A stretch of 64,000 bases of DNA from Acidobacteriota bacterium (GTDB lineage: Bacteria; Acidobacteriota; Terriglobia; Terriglobales; SCQP01), in the NCBI GenBank assembly GCA_021818955.1, contig JAKASR010000008.1, positions 54,720-118,719 on the forward strand, read 5' to 3'. Each line of letters opens with the position of its first letter. The stretch's first letter is position 1. Position numbers and translations under genes: made by a program. The notes under the pieces are model-generated. The model was not told the DNA's origin. It saw only the letters and a program-made list of their open reading frames with translations, and ran no database searches. Below are positions 9,922 through 18,942 of the stretch, in pieces.

Positions 9922-10668
9922 GTGGCTGAATTCGAGCGCCGCTATTTTGAAGACCCCCATTTTCCACCGGGATTAAAAGGCGGAGACGAGGTAGCCGGTT
10001 ACGGCTACTATCCCGGTTATTTCCCCATTGTTGAGGCTCAACTGGCGTCGCTGGCCGAGGTCAGCGGCGCGCGCACGCTGCTCGACGCCGGCTGCGGCAA
10101 GGGAGCGCTGGCGGAATATGCCCGCCGGGCCTTGCATCTCAAGGTGGCCGGCACCGACCGCAGCGTCTATGCGCTGGGCCACGCCCGCCGCCGTGCCGGA
10201 GGCGAGCTGAGCTGCCGCGCCGATGTTTGCCGCCTGCCGTTTCGCGACGACGGCTTCGACCTGGTCTGGTCCAATGGCGTGCTGCAATATCTGGAGGCCG
10301 GCGCCGCCGAAGAGGCTCTGGAGGAACTGACCCGCGTGGCGCGCCTGGCGGCGTTCGTTTCCAACATTGCCGCCGTCGAACGCTACTCCGACTGGGGCAA
10401 GCACGATAGCCTGACCCGGCTGTATCTTACTCCCGGAGCCTGGGAAGGCATGGCCCGCCACGCCTGCCAAAAGCGGGGAGAAGCCTGCCGCCCGCTGGCG
10501 CTGCCGTACGAGGGGGAATCCGCCATCCTGCTATTGAAAGCGATGCGTCCATCGCAGGCGGCGCGAATGGTGGAGTTATCGATCGAACGCATGCGCCGGC
10601 TGGGCGCGCCGGCGCGGCGTCCGCCGCGCATGGAACGTTTTCTTGCCCGCTGCGCCCGGGAAAGTTAG
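9922..10668 (+). CDS. Class I SAM-dependent methyltransferase
   Basis: Rossmann-fold methyltransferase. Motif I is LLDAGCGKG (residues 53-61), the acidic end of strand 2 is GTDRS, and motif IV/V are visible as LPFRDDGFDLVWSNGVLQYLE, typical of the Methyltransf_11 group. The start is GTG; no ATG lies upstream in frame. The C-terminal 30 residues are Arg-rich (RMRRLGAPARRPPRMERF). The substrate is unknown: neighbours (MoaD-like gene upstream, convergent regulator downstream) do not define it. Confidence 0.8.
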   Translation: MAEFERRYFEDPHFPPGLKGGDEVAGYGYYPGYFPIVEAQLASLAEVSGARTLLDAGCGKGALAEYARRALHLKVAGTDRSVYALGHARRRAGGELSCRADVCRLPFRDDGFDLVWSNGVLQYLEAGAAEEALEELTRVARLAAFVSNIAAVERYSDWGKHDSLTRLYLTPGAWEGMARHACQKRGEACRPLALPYEGESAILLLKAMRPSQAARMVELSIERMRRLGAPARRPPRMERFLARCARES

Positions 10669-10805
10669 AGAAGAGACAAAAGAGAAAGAAGCCCGGCCGG
10701 CATTTGCATCCCGCGCGCAATACCGGCCAGGAAAACGGCAGAATCGGCAAACCGGGGTAGGACCCCTGGCGGGCACACCCACCGGGGAAGGCTAAGGAGG
10801 CCGAG

Positions 10806-11324
10806 TTAATGCGCTTCGGCCAGTTCGTGCCGGGTGACCATGCTCTTGCAGCGCAGTAGCAGGCGCTTCAGATGCGAGGGCTGCAGCCGGTTCAAGTAGG
10901 GCAGAATCTGGCGAATGAAGTTATCGTCCATCAATTCCGGGCCGGGATGGGCGGCGCTGCGGCGCAGCAGCGTGGCCACATCGATATCCAAGGCGCTGGC
11001 AATCCGCTCGAGCGAGGCCAGCGTCGGTTGCGCTTTGCCATTCTCGATTTTGCTGACGTAGGTACGCGGCACTTGCATGCGCTGCGCCAGAGTACGCTGG
11101 CTGAGGCCCTGGCTTTTCCGCAGGGTGCGGATCGCCTTCGCCACGTTGTAATCCAGCAATACCGGTTCGGCTTCGGGCGCGGCCAAGGCGGCCACGACCG
11201 GCAATTCATACGGCGATTCGCAGCGCCGGCATAAATTACTGGAAGTACGGTACTGAACCAGAAGGCATTTGGGGCAACGCAGAACCTCACGCCCCGCGGC
11301 CAAGGTCAAATTGGCTAAATCCAT
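10806..11324 (-). CDS. XRE-family transcriptional regulator with N-terminal zinc ribbon
   Basis: Putative DNA-binding regulator of 172 aa. Residues 17-35 hold two CxxC pairs (CPKC and CRRC, Cys17/20/32/35), a rubredoxin-like zinc ribbon. Residues 63-117 are a canonical XRE helix-turn-helix (LRKSQGLSQRTLAQRMQVPRTY, then VSKIENGKAQPTLASLERIA). A helical C-terminus follows. I start it at the ATG at 11324 rather than the longer frame at 11396, because a TTGACA hexamer on the minus strand at 11385-11390 would otherwise lie inside the gene. It is divergent from queD; no target is evident. Confidence 0.8.
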   Translation of the reverse strand: MDLANLTLAAGREVLRCPKCLLVQYRTSSNLCRRCESPYELPVVAALAAPEAEPVLLDYNVAKAIRTLRKSQGLSQRTLAQRMQVPRTYVSKIENGKAQPTLASLERIASALDIDVATLLRRSAAHPGPELMDDNFIRQILPYLNRLQPSHLKRLLLRCKSMVTRHELAEAH

Positions 11325-11498
11325 GTGCCGGTTGGGAGTGCCAGAGCAACCAGCCACATTCAATTTGACTTTACGGCGCGAACTTGTCAAGCGCATTCTT
11401 TCTACGCGGTTATAAAATAGATTCCCGACGCCTCCAATGGGAAGGATTGTACGTCAAGGCGGGCGCGAGCGCCAGTCCGAGAGGAAATTCAAGGCGGC

Positions 11499-11504
11499 TA
11501 TAAT
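11499..11504 (+). promoter_or_regulatory. Candidate -10 box of the queD-queE promoter
   Basis: A perfect TATAAT stands 31 bases before the queD start codon. No good -35 hexamer lies at 16-18 bases upstream, so a sigma70 promoter is only suggested. Confidence 0.35.
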
Positions 11505-11534
11505 AAACAGGCGTGCCTATGGGCGCGCCACGCC

Positions 11535-11912
11535 ATGTTTTCCATCAGCGCCGAATATACATTTGCCGCCGGACACGCACTGCGCGGCTACCGCGGCAAG
11601 TGCGAAAACGTGCATGGCCATAATTACCGCATCGTCGTCCGCCTGGAAGGGGCGGAGCTCGATGCCATCGGGCTGCTTTGCGATTTCACCGATCTGAAGG
11701 CCTGGATGCGCGAGATTTCCGAGCAACTGGACCACCAGTATCTCAACGACCTGGAGCCGTTTCGCACCCTGAACCCTTCGGCGGAAAACCTGGCCCGCTA
11801 CTTCTATCAGCAACTGCGCCAGCGCGCCGGCGCGGCGCTGCCGCACACGCGCCTTGCCGAGGTAACGGTGTTTGAAACCGACGTGACCTCGGCCAGCTAT
11901 CGCGAGGACTGA
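11535..11912 (+). CDS. queD: 6-carboxy-5,6,7,8-tetrahydropterin synthase
   Basis: Second step of 7-deazaguanine (preQ0/queuosine) synthesis, making 6-carboxytetrahydropterin from dihydroneopterin triphosphate. The PTPS fold is recognised by the zinc ligands His14 (AAGHAL), His27 and His29 (VHGHNY) and the catalytic Cys23 in KCENVHGHN, which marks QueD-type enzymes. The C-terminal VTVFETDVTSASY is the usual substrate-binding Glu region. The length of 125 aa is typical. queE follows after 48 bp, supporting the pathway; queC and later steps are not in the window. Confidence 0.93.
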   Translation: MFSISAEYTFAAGHALRGYRGKCENVHGHNYRIVVRLEGAELDAIGLLCDFTDLKAWMREISEQLDHQYLNDLEPFRTLNPSAENLARYFYQQLRQRAGAALPHTRLAEVTVFETDVTSASYRED

Positions 11913-11960
11913 AGCGCCAAGTCCGATTTGACCGCCTCGCCACGGCGGGGCGGATGATGT

Positions 11961-12635
11961 ATGCATTTGATCGAAATCTTTTTCTCCATTCAGGGAGAAT
12001 CCACCCGCGCCGGCCTGCCCTGCGTTTTTGTGCGGCTGGCGGGCTGCAACCTGCGCTGCAACTGGTGCGATACCGAATATTCCTTCAGCGGCGGACGCGC
12101 CTGGAGCCTGGAGGCAATCGAGGCGGAGGTGCGCCGCCATCCCGCCCGGCTGGTGGAAATCACCGGCGGCGAGCCACTGCTGCAGGCCAGGGAAGTCGCG
12201 GAATTGTGCCGCCGGCTGCTGCCCGACCGCGAAGTGCTGATTGAAACCAGCGGCGAACGCGATCTCGGCCCGCTGCCCGCGGGCGTGATCCGCATCGTGG
12301 ACGTCAAATGCCCGGGCAGCGGCGAGAGCGGCCGTTTTCGCCCGGAAAATTTAGCGCTGCTCGGACGGCGCGACGAAATCAAGTTCGTCCTCGCCGATCG
12401 CGCCGATTATGAATATGCGCGCGATTTCATGCGGGAACATCGCCTAGTGGAAATCACCCCCCACTTGCTGTTTTCGCCGGCCTTTCGCAAGGATGCCGCC
12501 GGCGAGCGCAGCGCCGCACAATGCCTGCTCGACCCAGGCGAGTTGGCCGAATGGATTCTGGCCGATGGGTTGCCGGTGCGGCTGCAGCTTCAGGTGCATA
12601 AATTCATCTGGGACCCGGCCACCCGCGGCGTCTGA
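11961..12635 (+). CDS. queE: 7-carboxy-7-deazaguanine synthase (radical SAM)
   Basis: Radical-SAM enzyme that ring-contracts 6-carboxytetrahydropterin to 7-carboxy-7-deazaguanine. The N-terminus IEIFFSIQGESTRAG is diagnostic for QueE, and the cluster motif is C29-x3-C33-x2-C36 (CNLRCNWC), the shorter version of the radical-SAM motif for this family. VEITGGEPLL supplies the GGE SAM-binding motif. The length of 224 aa is normal. It lies downstream of queD in the same direction and its 3' end faces the GH2 gene with a 13-bp gap and no clear terminator. Confidence 0.93.
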   Translation: MHLIEIFFSIQGESTRAGLPCVFVRLAGCNLRCNWCDTEYSFSGGRAWSLEAIEAEVRRHPARLVEITGGEPLLQAREVAELCRRLLPDREVLIETSGERDLGPLPAGVIRIVDVKCPGSGESGRFRPENLALLGRRDEIKFVLADRADYEYARDFMREHRLVEITPHLLFSPAFRKDAAGERSAAQCLLDPGELAEWILADGLPVRLQLQVHKFIWDPATRGV

Positions 12636-12648
12636 TCCATTGCCGTAC

Positions 12649-15600
12649 TTACTTTTTTAAATTAAACCCCTCCACCCGGATTGCCGGCTGCTGGCCGCGA
12701 GTGTCGGCGTGGCGCAGCTCGCAGCCAATGACGCGGCTTTCGCCCGGCATCAGGGTAAGGTAGTTGTCGTCGAAAAACGCCGGCAGAATGCGCGCGCCGT
12801 CGCGCCCGCCCACCGCCCGCAGGCGAAGCAGCAAGGCCGGCCAGGGCGACAGATTGCGCAGCGTGGTGGTCAGCCGCCAGATGCCGCCCTGGCGCCGGGC
12901 TTGGGTGGGGCTCGAAACCTGCGCCGGCGGCGGCAGGCGAAGCGCGCGATAATTTCCCGGCTCGAGCGGACGCCAATAGAAATTTTCCGAGACGGGCGTG
13001 GCGATTCCGGGCCGCCGCAGCGTCAATCGCAGGAAATGCACGGCGGAGGCGCCTGCGGGGTAGGGCAGCCGCAGCACCGGCACGCAACTGTCTTCCACGC
13101 TATTCACGCCGGCAGTTTCGCTCCAGGCCAATTTGCCGTCGAGGTTGAAAATTTCCGCCCGCGCCGTCAGCTCGCCGGCATGGCTGCCGCTATAGTTAAC
13201 CACCTCGGCCATATCGTCGGCCGCGTTCCATTGGATGTGCAGCGGCTCGGAAGCCTTGCGGCAGCCATAATAGGCGGCGGAGCAGTCGAAATAATAATCG
13301 TAGGTTTGCCAGACGAACGAGGGCCAACTGCAATGGCTCATCCAGATCAGCAGCCCCATGCGGTGCCTCGCCTGGGCTTCGAACATGGCGCGATAGCCGG
13401 AGTAGTTGACCCATTGCGCCAGCGCCGTCCAGGCCGCGGCGGTATCGGCCCCGCCAAAGCCGGCGTCCAAAAGCTGCCGGTAAGCGCGGCCGTTTTCCGC
13501 GCCCTGGAGGGTGAAATCGTGCAGCCCCCAATCCAGTCCCTGCGGCCAGAGCCCGGAGGGCGGAATAAAGGCCCGCACGCTTTCAATATTGGGAATGTTC
13601 GGCATTCCCATTTCGCTATGGAAACGATGGGTTTCGCCGCGGGTGAAATAAAACTCGAGCGGCATCGCCTGATATGGGCCGTGCCCACTAACCGGGCCAT
13701 CGGCGGAGCTGGGGATGTAGGGCAGATCGGGATGAAATTCCGCCAGCAGCTTTTGAATTCCGGCTTCGAGCGGCGGCGGCGGAAAGCCTTCGTTGCGCCC
13801 GCAATAAAGCCCCATCGAAGGATGGTGGCGGACACGCAGAATGGTATCGCGCGTGTTGCGCAGGAACATGGCGTCGTCGGCGGGCTCGGGGCCGTCCCAG
13901 GGATTGGCGAGCCAGAAATCCTGCCAGACCATGATGCCATGGCGGTCGCAGGCGTCGTAAAAGGCGTCTTCGCCGATCTGTCCAACCCAGTTGCGCACCA
14001 TGGTGAAATGCATTTCACGGTGATAGCGCAGCGCGATATCGTATTCCCGCGCCCGGTAGCGCAGCAGCGATTCGCTAAAGCCCCAATTGCCGCCGCGCGG
14101 GATGAAGCGGCGGCCGTTGATCCACATACGCAGCGCGCCCTGATCTTCATTGAACGTGACCTGCCGCAGCCCGACCTTGAGCTGGCGGTGATGGCTGAGC
14201 GCCTGGCCGTTGGGCGTGAACTCCAGCGTGAGGTCATATAAATAAGGCTCGCCGTAACCTGCCGGCCACCAGAGCTGAGGATGCGCTAGGCGCAGCGCCG
14301 CGAACCGAGCCGGATCAAAACGAACGGTTGCGCGCGCGCCGGCGGCGATCGTAGCCGGATACGAGAAGCGGGCTTCTCCCAGGCTGCCCGCCAGCACGCC
14401 ATGCACGGGCGCATTGGAATGGTTGGCGAGGGTGGCCGCGATGGTGACTTCGGCGAGGGAGTTATCCGGCTGCGGCAAGCGGGTTTGGATGCATGGATCT
14501 TCAATCGTCACCGGGCCGGTAACGGCAAGGGTTACCTGGTTCCACAATCCGGTGTTGCGTCCGCGAATGGTGGGAATCCAGTCCCAGCCGATGGAAGCGT
14601 GAAAGGTGGGATTGTCGAGTCCCAGCGCGCCGCCATTTTTGCCATTGGAGGCAAAGGTTTTTTGCTTGCAACTGCCGGGGGTGCGGTTTTTCAGGACGCG
14701 CACCGCCAGCGCGTTCTGGCCACCGGGCCGCAAATGCGGCGTCAGGTCGAAACGCCCACGCTGGAACGCGCCTTCGATTCGCCCCAGCGCCGCGCCGTTG
14801 CAATAAACTTCGGCTTTCCAATTCACGCCATCGAGATGCAGCCAGGCAAACTGGCCGGGTTGGAGCGCAGGAGCTTCAAATGCTGTGCGATACCAGAAAT
14901 CGGCGTAGAAAAACGAATCCGAGATGGCCAGTTGGTTGGGGCCATAATTGGGATCGGGCAGCGCCCCCAGATTGAGATAGGAAACCAGCGCGGTGCCGGG
15001 CACAGTGGCAACCGGCCAGCCGGCGGCGTTGTAGCCGGGCTGCGAAACCTCCTGGCCTATAGCTGCGGGCGACCGGAGGCGCAGGCCGGCGCTCACGATG
15101 CTGTTGCGCTGCAATTGCCAATTGCCGCCAGCGAGTTGGCGGCGGCCATTGGCGACTGGCGGCGCCGCGGCGGGACGCGCGATGAAGCCGCCGCGCCCAT
15201 AAACTTCGAACTCGCTCAGGATGTAGCCGTCGGGCGAGCCGGGGCGGGTCAGCAGCAGGCGCACGTAGCGCCCCCGCGCCGCTCGACGCAACGGGATTAT
15301 CTGCACGGTTTCCAGCGTGCCGGGCAACGGCGCCAGTGCGCGCCAGGATTGCGCGTCGTCAGAAACCTGCAACTCGCCGGCCGCCGCCGGGCGAATCCAG
15401 TGCAGCGTAACTTTGTCGAATGAGCATCGGGCGCCGAGATCCACATACACCCACTCTTCGCCCAGTCCGGCGGCTTTCCAGGCGCTGGTGAAATCGTACG
15501 GCCCGCCGATTTCGACCCGCTTGCGGTTGCGGAAGGCGCGAATCTCGCCGATCCGATAGCTGCCGAAAAAACCGGCGCCGGTCGAGCTGAATTGGAAACG

Positions 15601-16314
15601 GTAATAGCGCGCGCGACTAGGCGCGCTCAACTGCAGCGAAGGCTCGAAAACGTGACCCGGGCGGGCGAAACCCTGCGGAAATTGAGCGGGAGAGATCGGG
15701 CGCGGATTAATTTCTTCCGCCAGCAGCCGCCAGCCGCGTCCGTTGCGGGAAGCCAAAATCTGGCAGCTCAAGCTTTGCGGCTCGCCGAAACTTTCGGCGG
15801 TAAACAAAATTTCGAAGCGGTCGATTTCCGGCGGCGCAGCCCCGGCCAGCTTGAGTTGCAAATATGCTTCGGGACCGCCGATTTCCGTGACGCTGGTCGG
15901 AGCGTGATCGAAGGCGAACTCGCGCTCTTCGATCGGCAGCGCGCCGCGCATCGGAACTTCCACTTCCAGCCAGCGCGGCAGGCGCGTGTGGCGAATGCCA
16001 TCGGTGACCAGTTGCGCGGTGAGATTGTAATCGTAACTGCTCGACTGGTACGCGGGGCGCAGCAACGCCAAATTGCGGTATGCGCCGCTGGTATCCGGCA
16101 CGAGCGCGGGCCCGAAAAACTCCTCCGGATCGCCAGGGTAAACGCCCACACCGCGGGTAAACCCCGGCGGCGGAGCGGTGGGGGAAGGATCGAGCCGCCG
16201 AGCGCCGGACGAAAGATCGGACTGCTGATGAGCTAAACTTTTTGCTGGAACACCGGCCAACACCGCCGGCAGCGCCACCCCGGACTTGAGAAACTTGCGG
16301 CGTGTAGTGGACAT
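12649..16314 (-). CDS. Tat-exported GH2-family glycosidase (beta-mannosidase/exo-glucosaminidase-like) with discoidin-like modules
   Basis: Large exported hydrolase of 1221 aa for terminal beta-linked sugars. The N-terminus has a textbook twin-arginine signal (RRKFLK, residues 5-10, then a hydrophobic stretch). Residues of about 80-380 look like one or two F5/8-type-C (discoidin-like) carbohydrate-binding modules. The GH2 sugar-binding domain follows (LDGVNWKAEVYCNG), then the barrel. The acid/base Glu842 lies in CGRNEG and the nucleophile Glu901 in HSEMGMPN, matching the beta-mannosidase branch. It is about 350 residues longer than plain mannosidases because of the N-terminal modules. Divergent from an MFS transporter and ROK kinase that could handle the released sugar. 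Substrate not determined. Confidence 0.88.
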   Translation of the reverse strand: MSTTRRKFLKSGVALPAVLAGVPAKSLAHQQSDLSSGARRLDPSPTAPPPGFTRGVGVYPGDPEEFFGPALVPDTSGAYRNLALLRPAYQSSSYDYNLTAQLVTDGIRHTRLPRWLEVEVPMRGALPIEEREFAFDHAPTSVTEIGGPEAYLQLKLAGAAPPEIDRFEILFTAESFGEPQSLSCQILASRNGRGWRLLAEEINPRPISPAQFPQGFARPGHVFEPSLQLSAPSRARYYRFQFSSTGAGFFGSYRIGEIRAFRNRKRVEIGGPYDFTSAWKAAGLGEEWVYVDLGARCSFDKVTLHWIRPAAAGELQVSDDAQSWRALAPLPGTLETVQIIPLRRAARGRYVRLLLTRPGSPDGYILSEFEVYGRGGFIARPAAAPPVANGRRQLAGGNWQLQRNSIVSAGLRLRSPAAIGQEVSQPGYNAAGWPVATVPGTALVSYLNLGALPDPNYGPNQLAISDSFFYADFWYRTAFEAPALQPGQFAWLHLDGVNWKAEVYCNGAALGRIEGAFQRGRFDLTPHLRPGGQNALAVRVLKNRTPGSCKQKTFASNGKNGGALGLDNPTFHASIGWDWIPTIRGRNTGLWNQVTLAVTGPVTIEDPCIQTRLPQPDNSLAEVTIAATLANHSNAPVHGVLAGSLGEARFSYPATIAAGARATVRFDPARFAALRLAHPQLWWPAGYGEPYLYDLTLEFTPNGQALSHHRQLKVGLRQVTFNEDQGALRMWINGRRFIPRGGNWGFSESLLRYRAREYDIALRYHREMHFTMVRNWVGQIGEDAFYDACDRHGIMVWQDFWLANPWDGPEPADDAMFLRNTRDTILRVRHHPSMGLYCGRNEGFPPPPLEAGIQKLLAEFHPDLPYIPSSADGPVSGHGPYQAMPLEFYFTRGETHRFHSEMGMPNIPNIESVRAFIPPSGLWPQGLDWGLHDFTLQGAENGRAYRQLLDAGFGGADTAAAWTALAQWVNYSGYRAMFEAQARHRMGLLIWMSHCSWPSFVWQTYDYYFDCSAAYYGCRKASEPLHIQWNAADDMAEVVNYSGSHAGELTARAEIFNLDGKLAWSETAGVNSVEDSCVPVLRLPYPAGASAVHFLRLTLRRPGIATPVSENFYWRPLEPGNYRALRLPPPAQVSSPTQARRQGGIWRLTTTLRNLSPWPALLLRLRAVGGRDGARILPAFFDDNYLTLMPGESRVIGCELRHADTRGQQPAIRVEGFNLKK

Positions 16315-16514
16315 GGTCAGAGTGTAATGCAGTTAATGACCGCGCCTGACAGCGGCTTGGCCGGCGTCAATTTCGCGTCCGGCATAGCCTGGAGCCTGTT
16401 CTTGAGCGCGCAGACCTTTCGCCTGACCGAGAGCAGGCCAGGGCAAATTGCCACGCAGCTTTCATTCCGACGCGGCATTCATTACACTTGCAGTGGCGAT
16501 CGAACCTGACTTCC

Positions 16515-17738
16515 ATGCCAGCCAGTTCATCTTCCTCTCCCTCGGAAATTCCCACCGCCCCGTCCGTCGGCTGGGGCGCAGCGCCGGTCTTTTTGGCATT
16601 TTTAGCGATGGGCTTCGGCGACGCCGTCGGACCGTTCGTCAGCCTGGCCAAGCAGCAGTTTCAACTTACAAACTTCATCGCGCAACTGGTCGCATTCGCC
16701 GGCTTTATCATGTTTGGCGTGCTCTCGGTGCCGGTGGGCGTATGGCAGGACCGCACCGGCAAGCGCTTCATTTTGCGCCTGGGGCTGGCCATCATGCTGG
16801 TCAGCATGGTGGCGCCGACACTCGCCGGGTTGCGCAGCTTTGATGTTTTTTTGCTCCTGGTGCTGTTGCTGGGCGCCGGCGCCACCATCCTGCAGGTAGC
16901 CGGCAATCCGCTGATGCGCGATGTTTCGCCGCCGGGTAAATATTCCCGCAATCTCTCGCTGGCGCAGTTCGTCAAGGCGATTGGCTCGATGTCGGGTCCG
17001 CTCATCCCGGTGCTGGCGGCGCGCTGGTGGGGGGTAAGCTGGCGGGTGATCTTCCCCATCTTCAGCGTGGCGTTAGCGCTGACATTGTTGGCTACGCTCC
17101 GGTTGCGCCGCGACCGTCCGCGCGAGCCGGGACGGCAGGCGGCCACCCTGGGCTCCTGCCTGCGGCTGCTGCGCCGCGGCGAAATCGCGGTGATGGTGCT
17201 GGGCATTTTTCTTTATGTCGGCGCCGAAGTTTCGATGAGCTCGGGCATTCCGCTCTACTTCGAGCAGCACTTTCATCTCAACCTCACCCGCACCGGCTTG
17301 CTCGGCACCGGGCTGTTTTTTCTGGCGCTGACCATCGGCCGTTTTTCCGGCGGCGTGATCTTGAACTGGATGCGCCCGGCGCGGTTTTTCCTGCTCACCT
17401 GCCTGGTCTCGATCGCCGGTTTTGCCGGAGTGCTGGCCACCCAGGCTACCTGGGCGGCAGCCGGCTTCGTGGTCGCCGGATTGGGCTTCGCCAACATCTT
17501 TCCCCTGATCTTTTCCATTACCATCGACGCTCATCCGCAGGACAGCAATGCCCTGGCCGGACTGATGGTGATGGCGATTGTCGGCGGCGCATTTCTGCCG
17601 CCACTGATGGGCTATGTCGCCGACCGCGCGCATTCCGACCAGATCGGGTTCCTGGTGCCGCTGGCGGCGATACTCTATTTGCTGGCCACCGCCATGACCG
17701 CTTTTCGCCGCGGCGAGCCGGCAGCCAAGGCCGCTTAA
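16515..17738 (+). CDS. MFS sugar transporter (FucP/GGP-like)
   Basis: Inner-membrane permease of about 407 aa with some twelve hydrophobic helices in two halves. GVWQDRTGKR after helix 2 is the MFS loop 2-3 motif, and QVAGNPLMRDVSP with SLAQFVKAIGSM resembles the helix 4-5 region of the fucose/glucose/galactose:proton symporter family. I chose ATG 16515 over an upstream TTG at 16488. The ROK kinase starts 3 bp after its stop, so the two are an operon for uptake and phosphorylation of one sugar, presumably a product of the divergent GH2 enzyme. Confidence 0.85.
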   Translation: MPASSSSSPSEIPTAPSVGWGAAPVFLAFLAMGFGDAVGPFVSLAKQQFQLTNFIAQLVAFAGFIMFGVLSVPVGVWQDRTGKRFILRLGLAIMLVSMVAPTLAGLRSFDVFLLLVLLLGAGATILQVAGNPLMRDVSPPGKYSRNLSLAQFVKAIGSMSGPLIPVLAARWWGVSWRVIFPIFSVALALTLLATLRLRRDRPREPGRQAATLGSCLRLLRRGEIAVMVLGIFLYVGAEVSMSSGIPLYFEQHFHLNLTRTGLLGTGLFFLALTIGRFSGGVILNWMRPARFFLLTCLVSIAGFAGVLATQATWAAAGFVVAGLGFANIFPLIFSITIDAHPQDSNALAGLMVMAIVGGAFLPPLMGYVADRAHSDQIGFLVPLAAILYLLATAMTAFRRGEPAAKAA

Positions 17739-17741
17739 GCC

Positions 17742-18890
17742 ATGCCAATTTCCGCCATCACCTCCGACCCTTTGCCGCTGCAGGAATCACTGGTGCGCGA
17801 TCGCCGCATCGTACTCACGCTGGATGGCGGCGGCACCGGGCTGAAGTTTACCGCCATCCAGGGCAATCGCCTGCTTGCCTCGCCGATTACCCTGCCCAGC
17901 GAGGCGGATCACCTGGAGCGCTGCCTGGCCAATATCACCGCCGGCTTCGAGCAGATTGCCCGCGGGCTGCCGGCGCCGCCGGCGGCCATCAGCTTTGCCT
18001 TTCCCGCACCCGCCGATTACCGCGCCGGCATCATTGACAATCTCGGCAATCTGCCCGCCTTCAACGGCGGCGTGCCGCTGGGCCCGATGCTGGAAGAGCG
18101 CTTCGGCGTGCCCGTGTTTATCAACAACGACGGCGATCTGTTCACCTATGGCGAGGCGCTGGCCGGTTTTTTGCCCGCCGTCAATCGCATGCTGGAAGAG
18201 GCGGGCAGCCCGAAACGCTACCACAACCTGCTCGGCTTGACGCTCGGCACCGGATTTGGCGGTGGCATCGTGCGCAACGGCGAACTGTTCATCGGCGACA
18301 ACTCCAATGCGGGCGAGGTCTGGCTGTTGCGCAACGCGCGCGATGCCGGTCTCAATGCCGAAGAAGGCGCCTCGATTCGCGCCGTGCGCCGCTGGTACGC
18401 GGATGCCGCCGGTCTGGCGCCGGAAGCCGCGCCCGAGCCGCGTGAAATTTTCGAAATCGGCATGGGACGCGCCGCAGGCAACCGCGCCGCGGCCCGCGCC
18501 GCTTATCGCAATCTGGGCGAAGTAGTGGGTGACGCCATGGCGCAGGCGCTGACGCTGCTTGACGGCCTGGTGGTCATCGGCGGCGGCATCAGCGGCGCGC
18601 ATGAGCTGTTTTTACCCGCCGCGGTGGAGGCCATGAATGCCGATTTTCCCGGCTGCCCCGGCCGCCGCAAGCTGGTGGCGCGCGGCTTCAACCTGGAGGA
18701 CCCGGGTGAGCGAGCCGAGTTTTTGCGGGGCGAGCGCCGCGAGCTGGCCGTTCCCGGCTCCGATCGCCGCGTGCCCTACGACCCTTTGCAGCGCACCGGC
18801 GTCGGCCTCAGCCGGCTGGGCACCAGCGAGGCAGTGGCCATCGGCGCCTACGCCTTCGCCCTGCATCAGTTGGGCCCGGAAGTAGTCTAG
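17742..18890 (+). CDS. ROK-family sugar kinase
   Basis: ATP-dependent kinase of the ROK family. The N-terminal phosphate loop LTLDGGGTGLKF (residues 25-36), the substrate Asp in FINNDGDLFTYGEA and the phosphate-2 region LGLTLGTGFGGGIV are clear. ROK enzymes usually have a zinc site with CxCGxxGC; here the corresponding stretch is LLRNARDAGLNAEEGAS with no cysteines, so this is a zinc-free member. It is translationally close to the upstream transporter. Glucose, mannose or an amino sugar are possible substrates; the neighbouring GH2 favours mannose or glucosamine only weakly. Confidence 0.82.
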   Translation: MPISAITSDPLPLQESLVRDRRIVLTLDGGGTGLKFTAIQGNRLLASPITLPSEADHLERCLANITAGFEQIARGLPAPPAAISFAFPAPADYRAGIIDNLGNLPAFNGGVPLGPMLEERFGVPVFINNDGDLFTYGEALAGFLPAVNRMLEEAGSPKRYHNLLGLTLGTGFGGGIVRNGELFIGDNSNAGEVWLLRNARDAGLNAEEGASIRAVRRWYADAAGLAPEAAPEPREIFEIGMGRAAGNRAAARAAYRNLGEVVGDAMAQALTLLDGLVVIGGGISGAHELFLPAAVEAMNADFPGCPGRRKLVARGFNLEDPGERAEFLRGERRELAVPGSDRRVPYDPLQRTGVGLSRLGTSEAVAIGAYAFALHQLGPEVV

Positions 18891-18942
18891 AGCGCGGCAA
18901 CGAACTGCCTTAAATCGGCATAACAGGAAAAGAGGGCCGGGC

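Noticed and set aside
10735..10805. GGCAAACC-containing G/C-rich region that recalls a c-di-GMP riboswitch or a terminator
   Set aside because: The remaining consensus and GNRA features of the riboswitch are missing, it lies at the 3' ends of convergent genes, and no clean stem with a T-run is found.
12709..14241. 510-codon plus-strand open frame inside the GH2 gene
   Set aside because: Antisense to well-conserved GH2 catalytic blocks; its translation has no domain and the Gly/Arg/Gln-rich composition of a shadow frame in GC-rich DNA.
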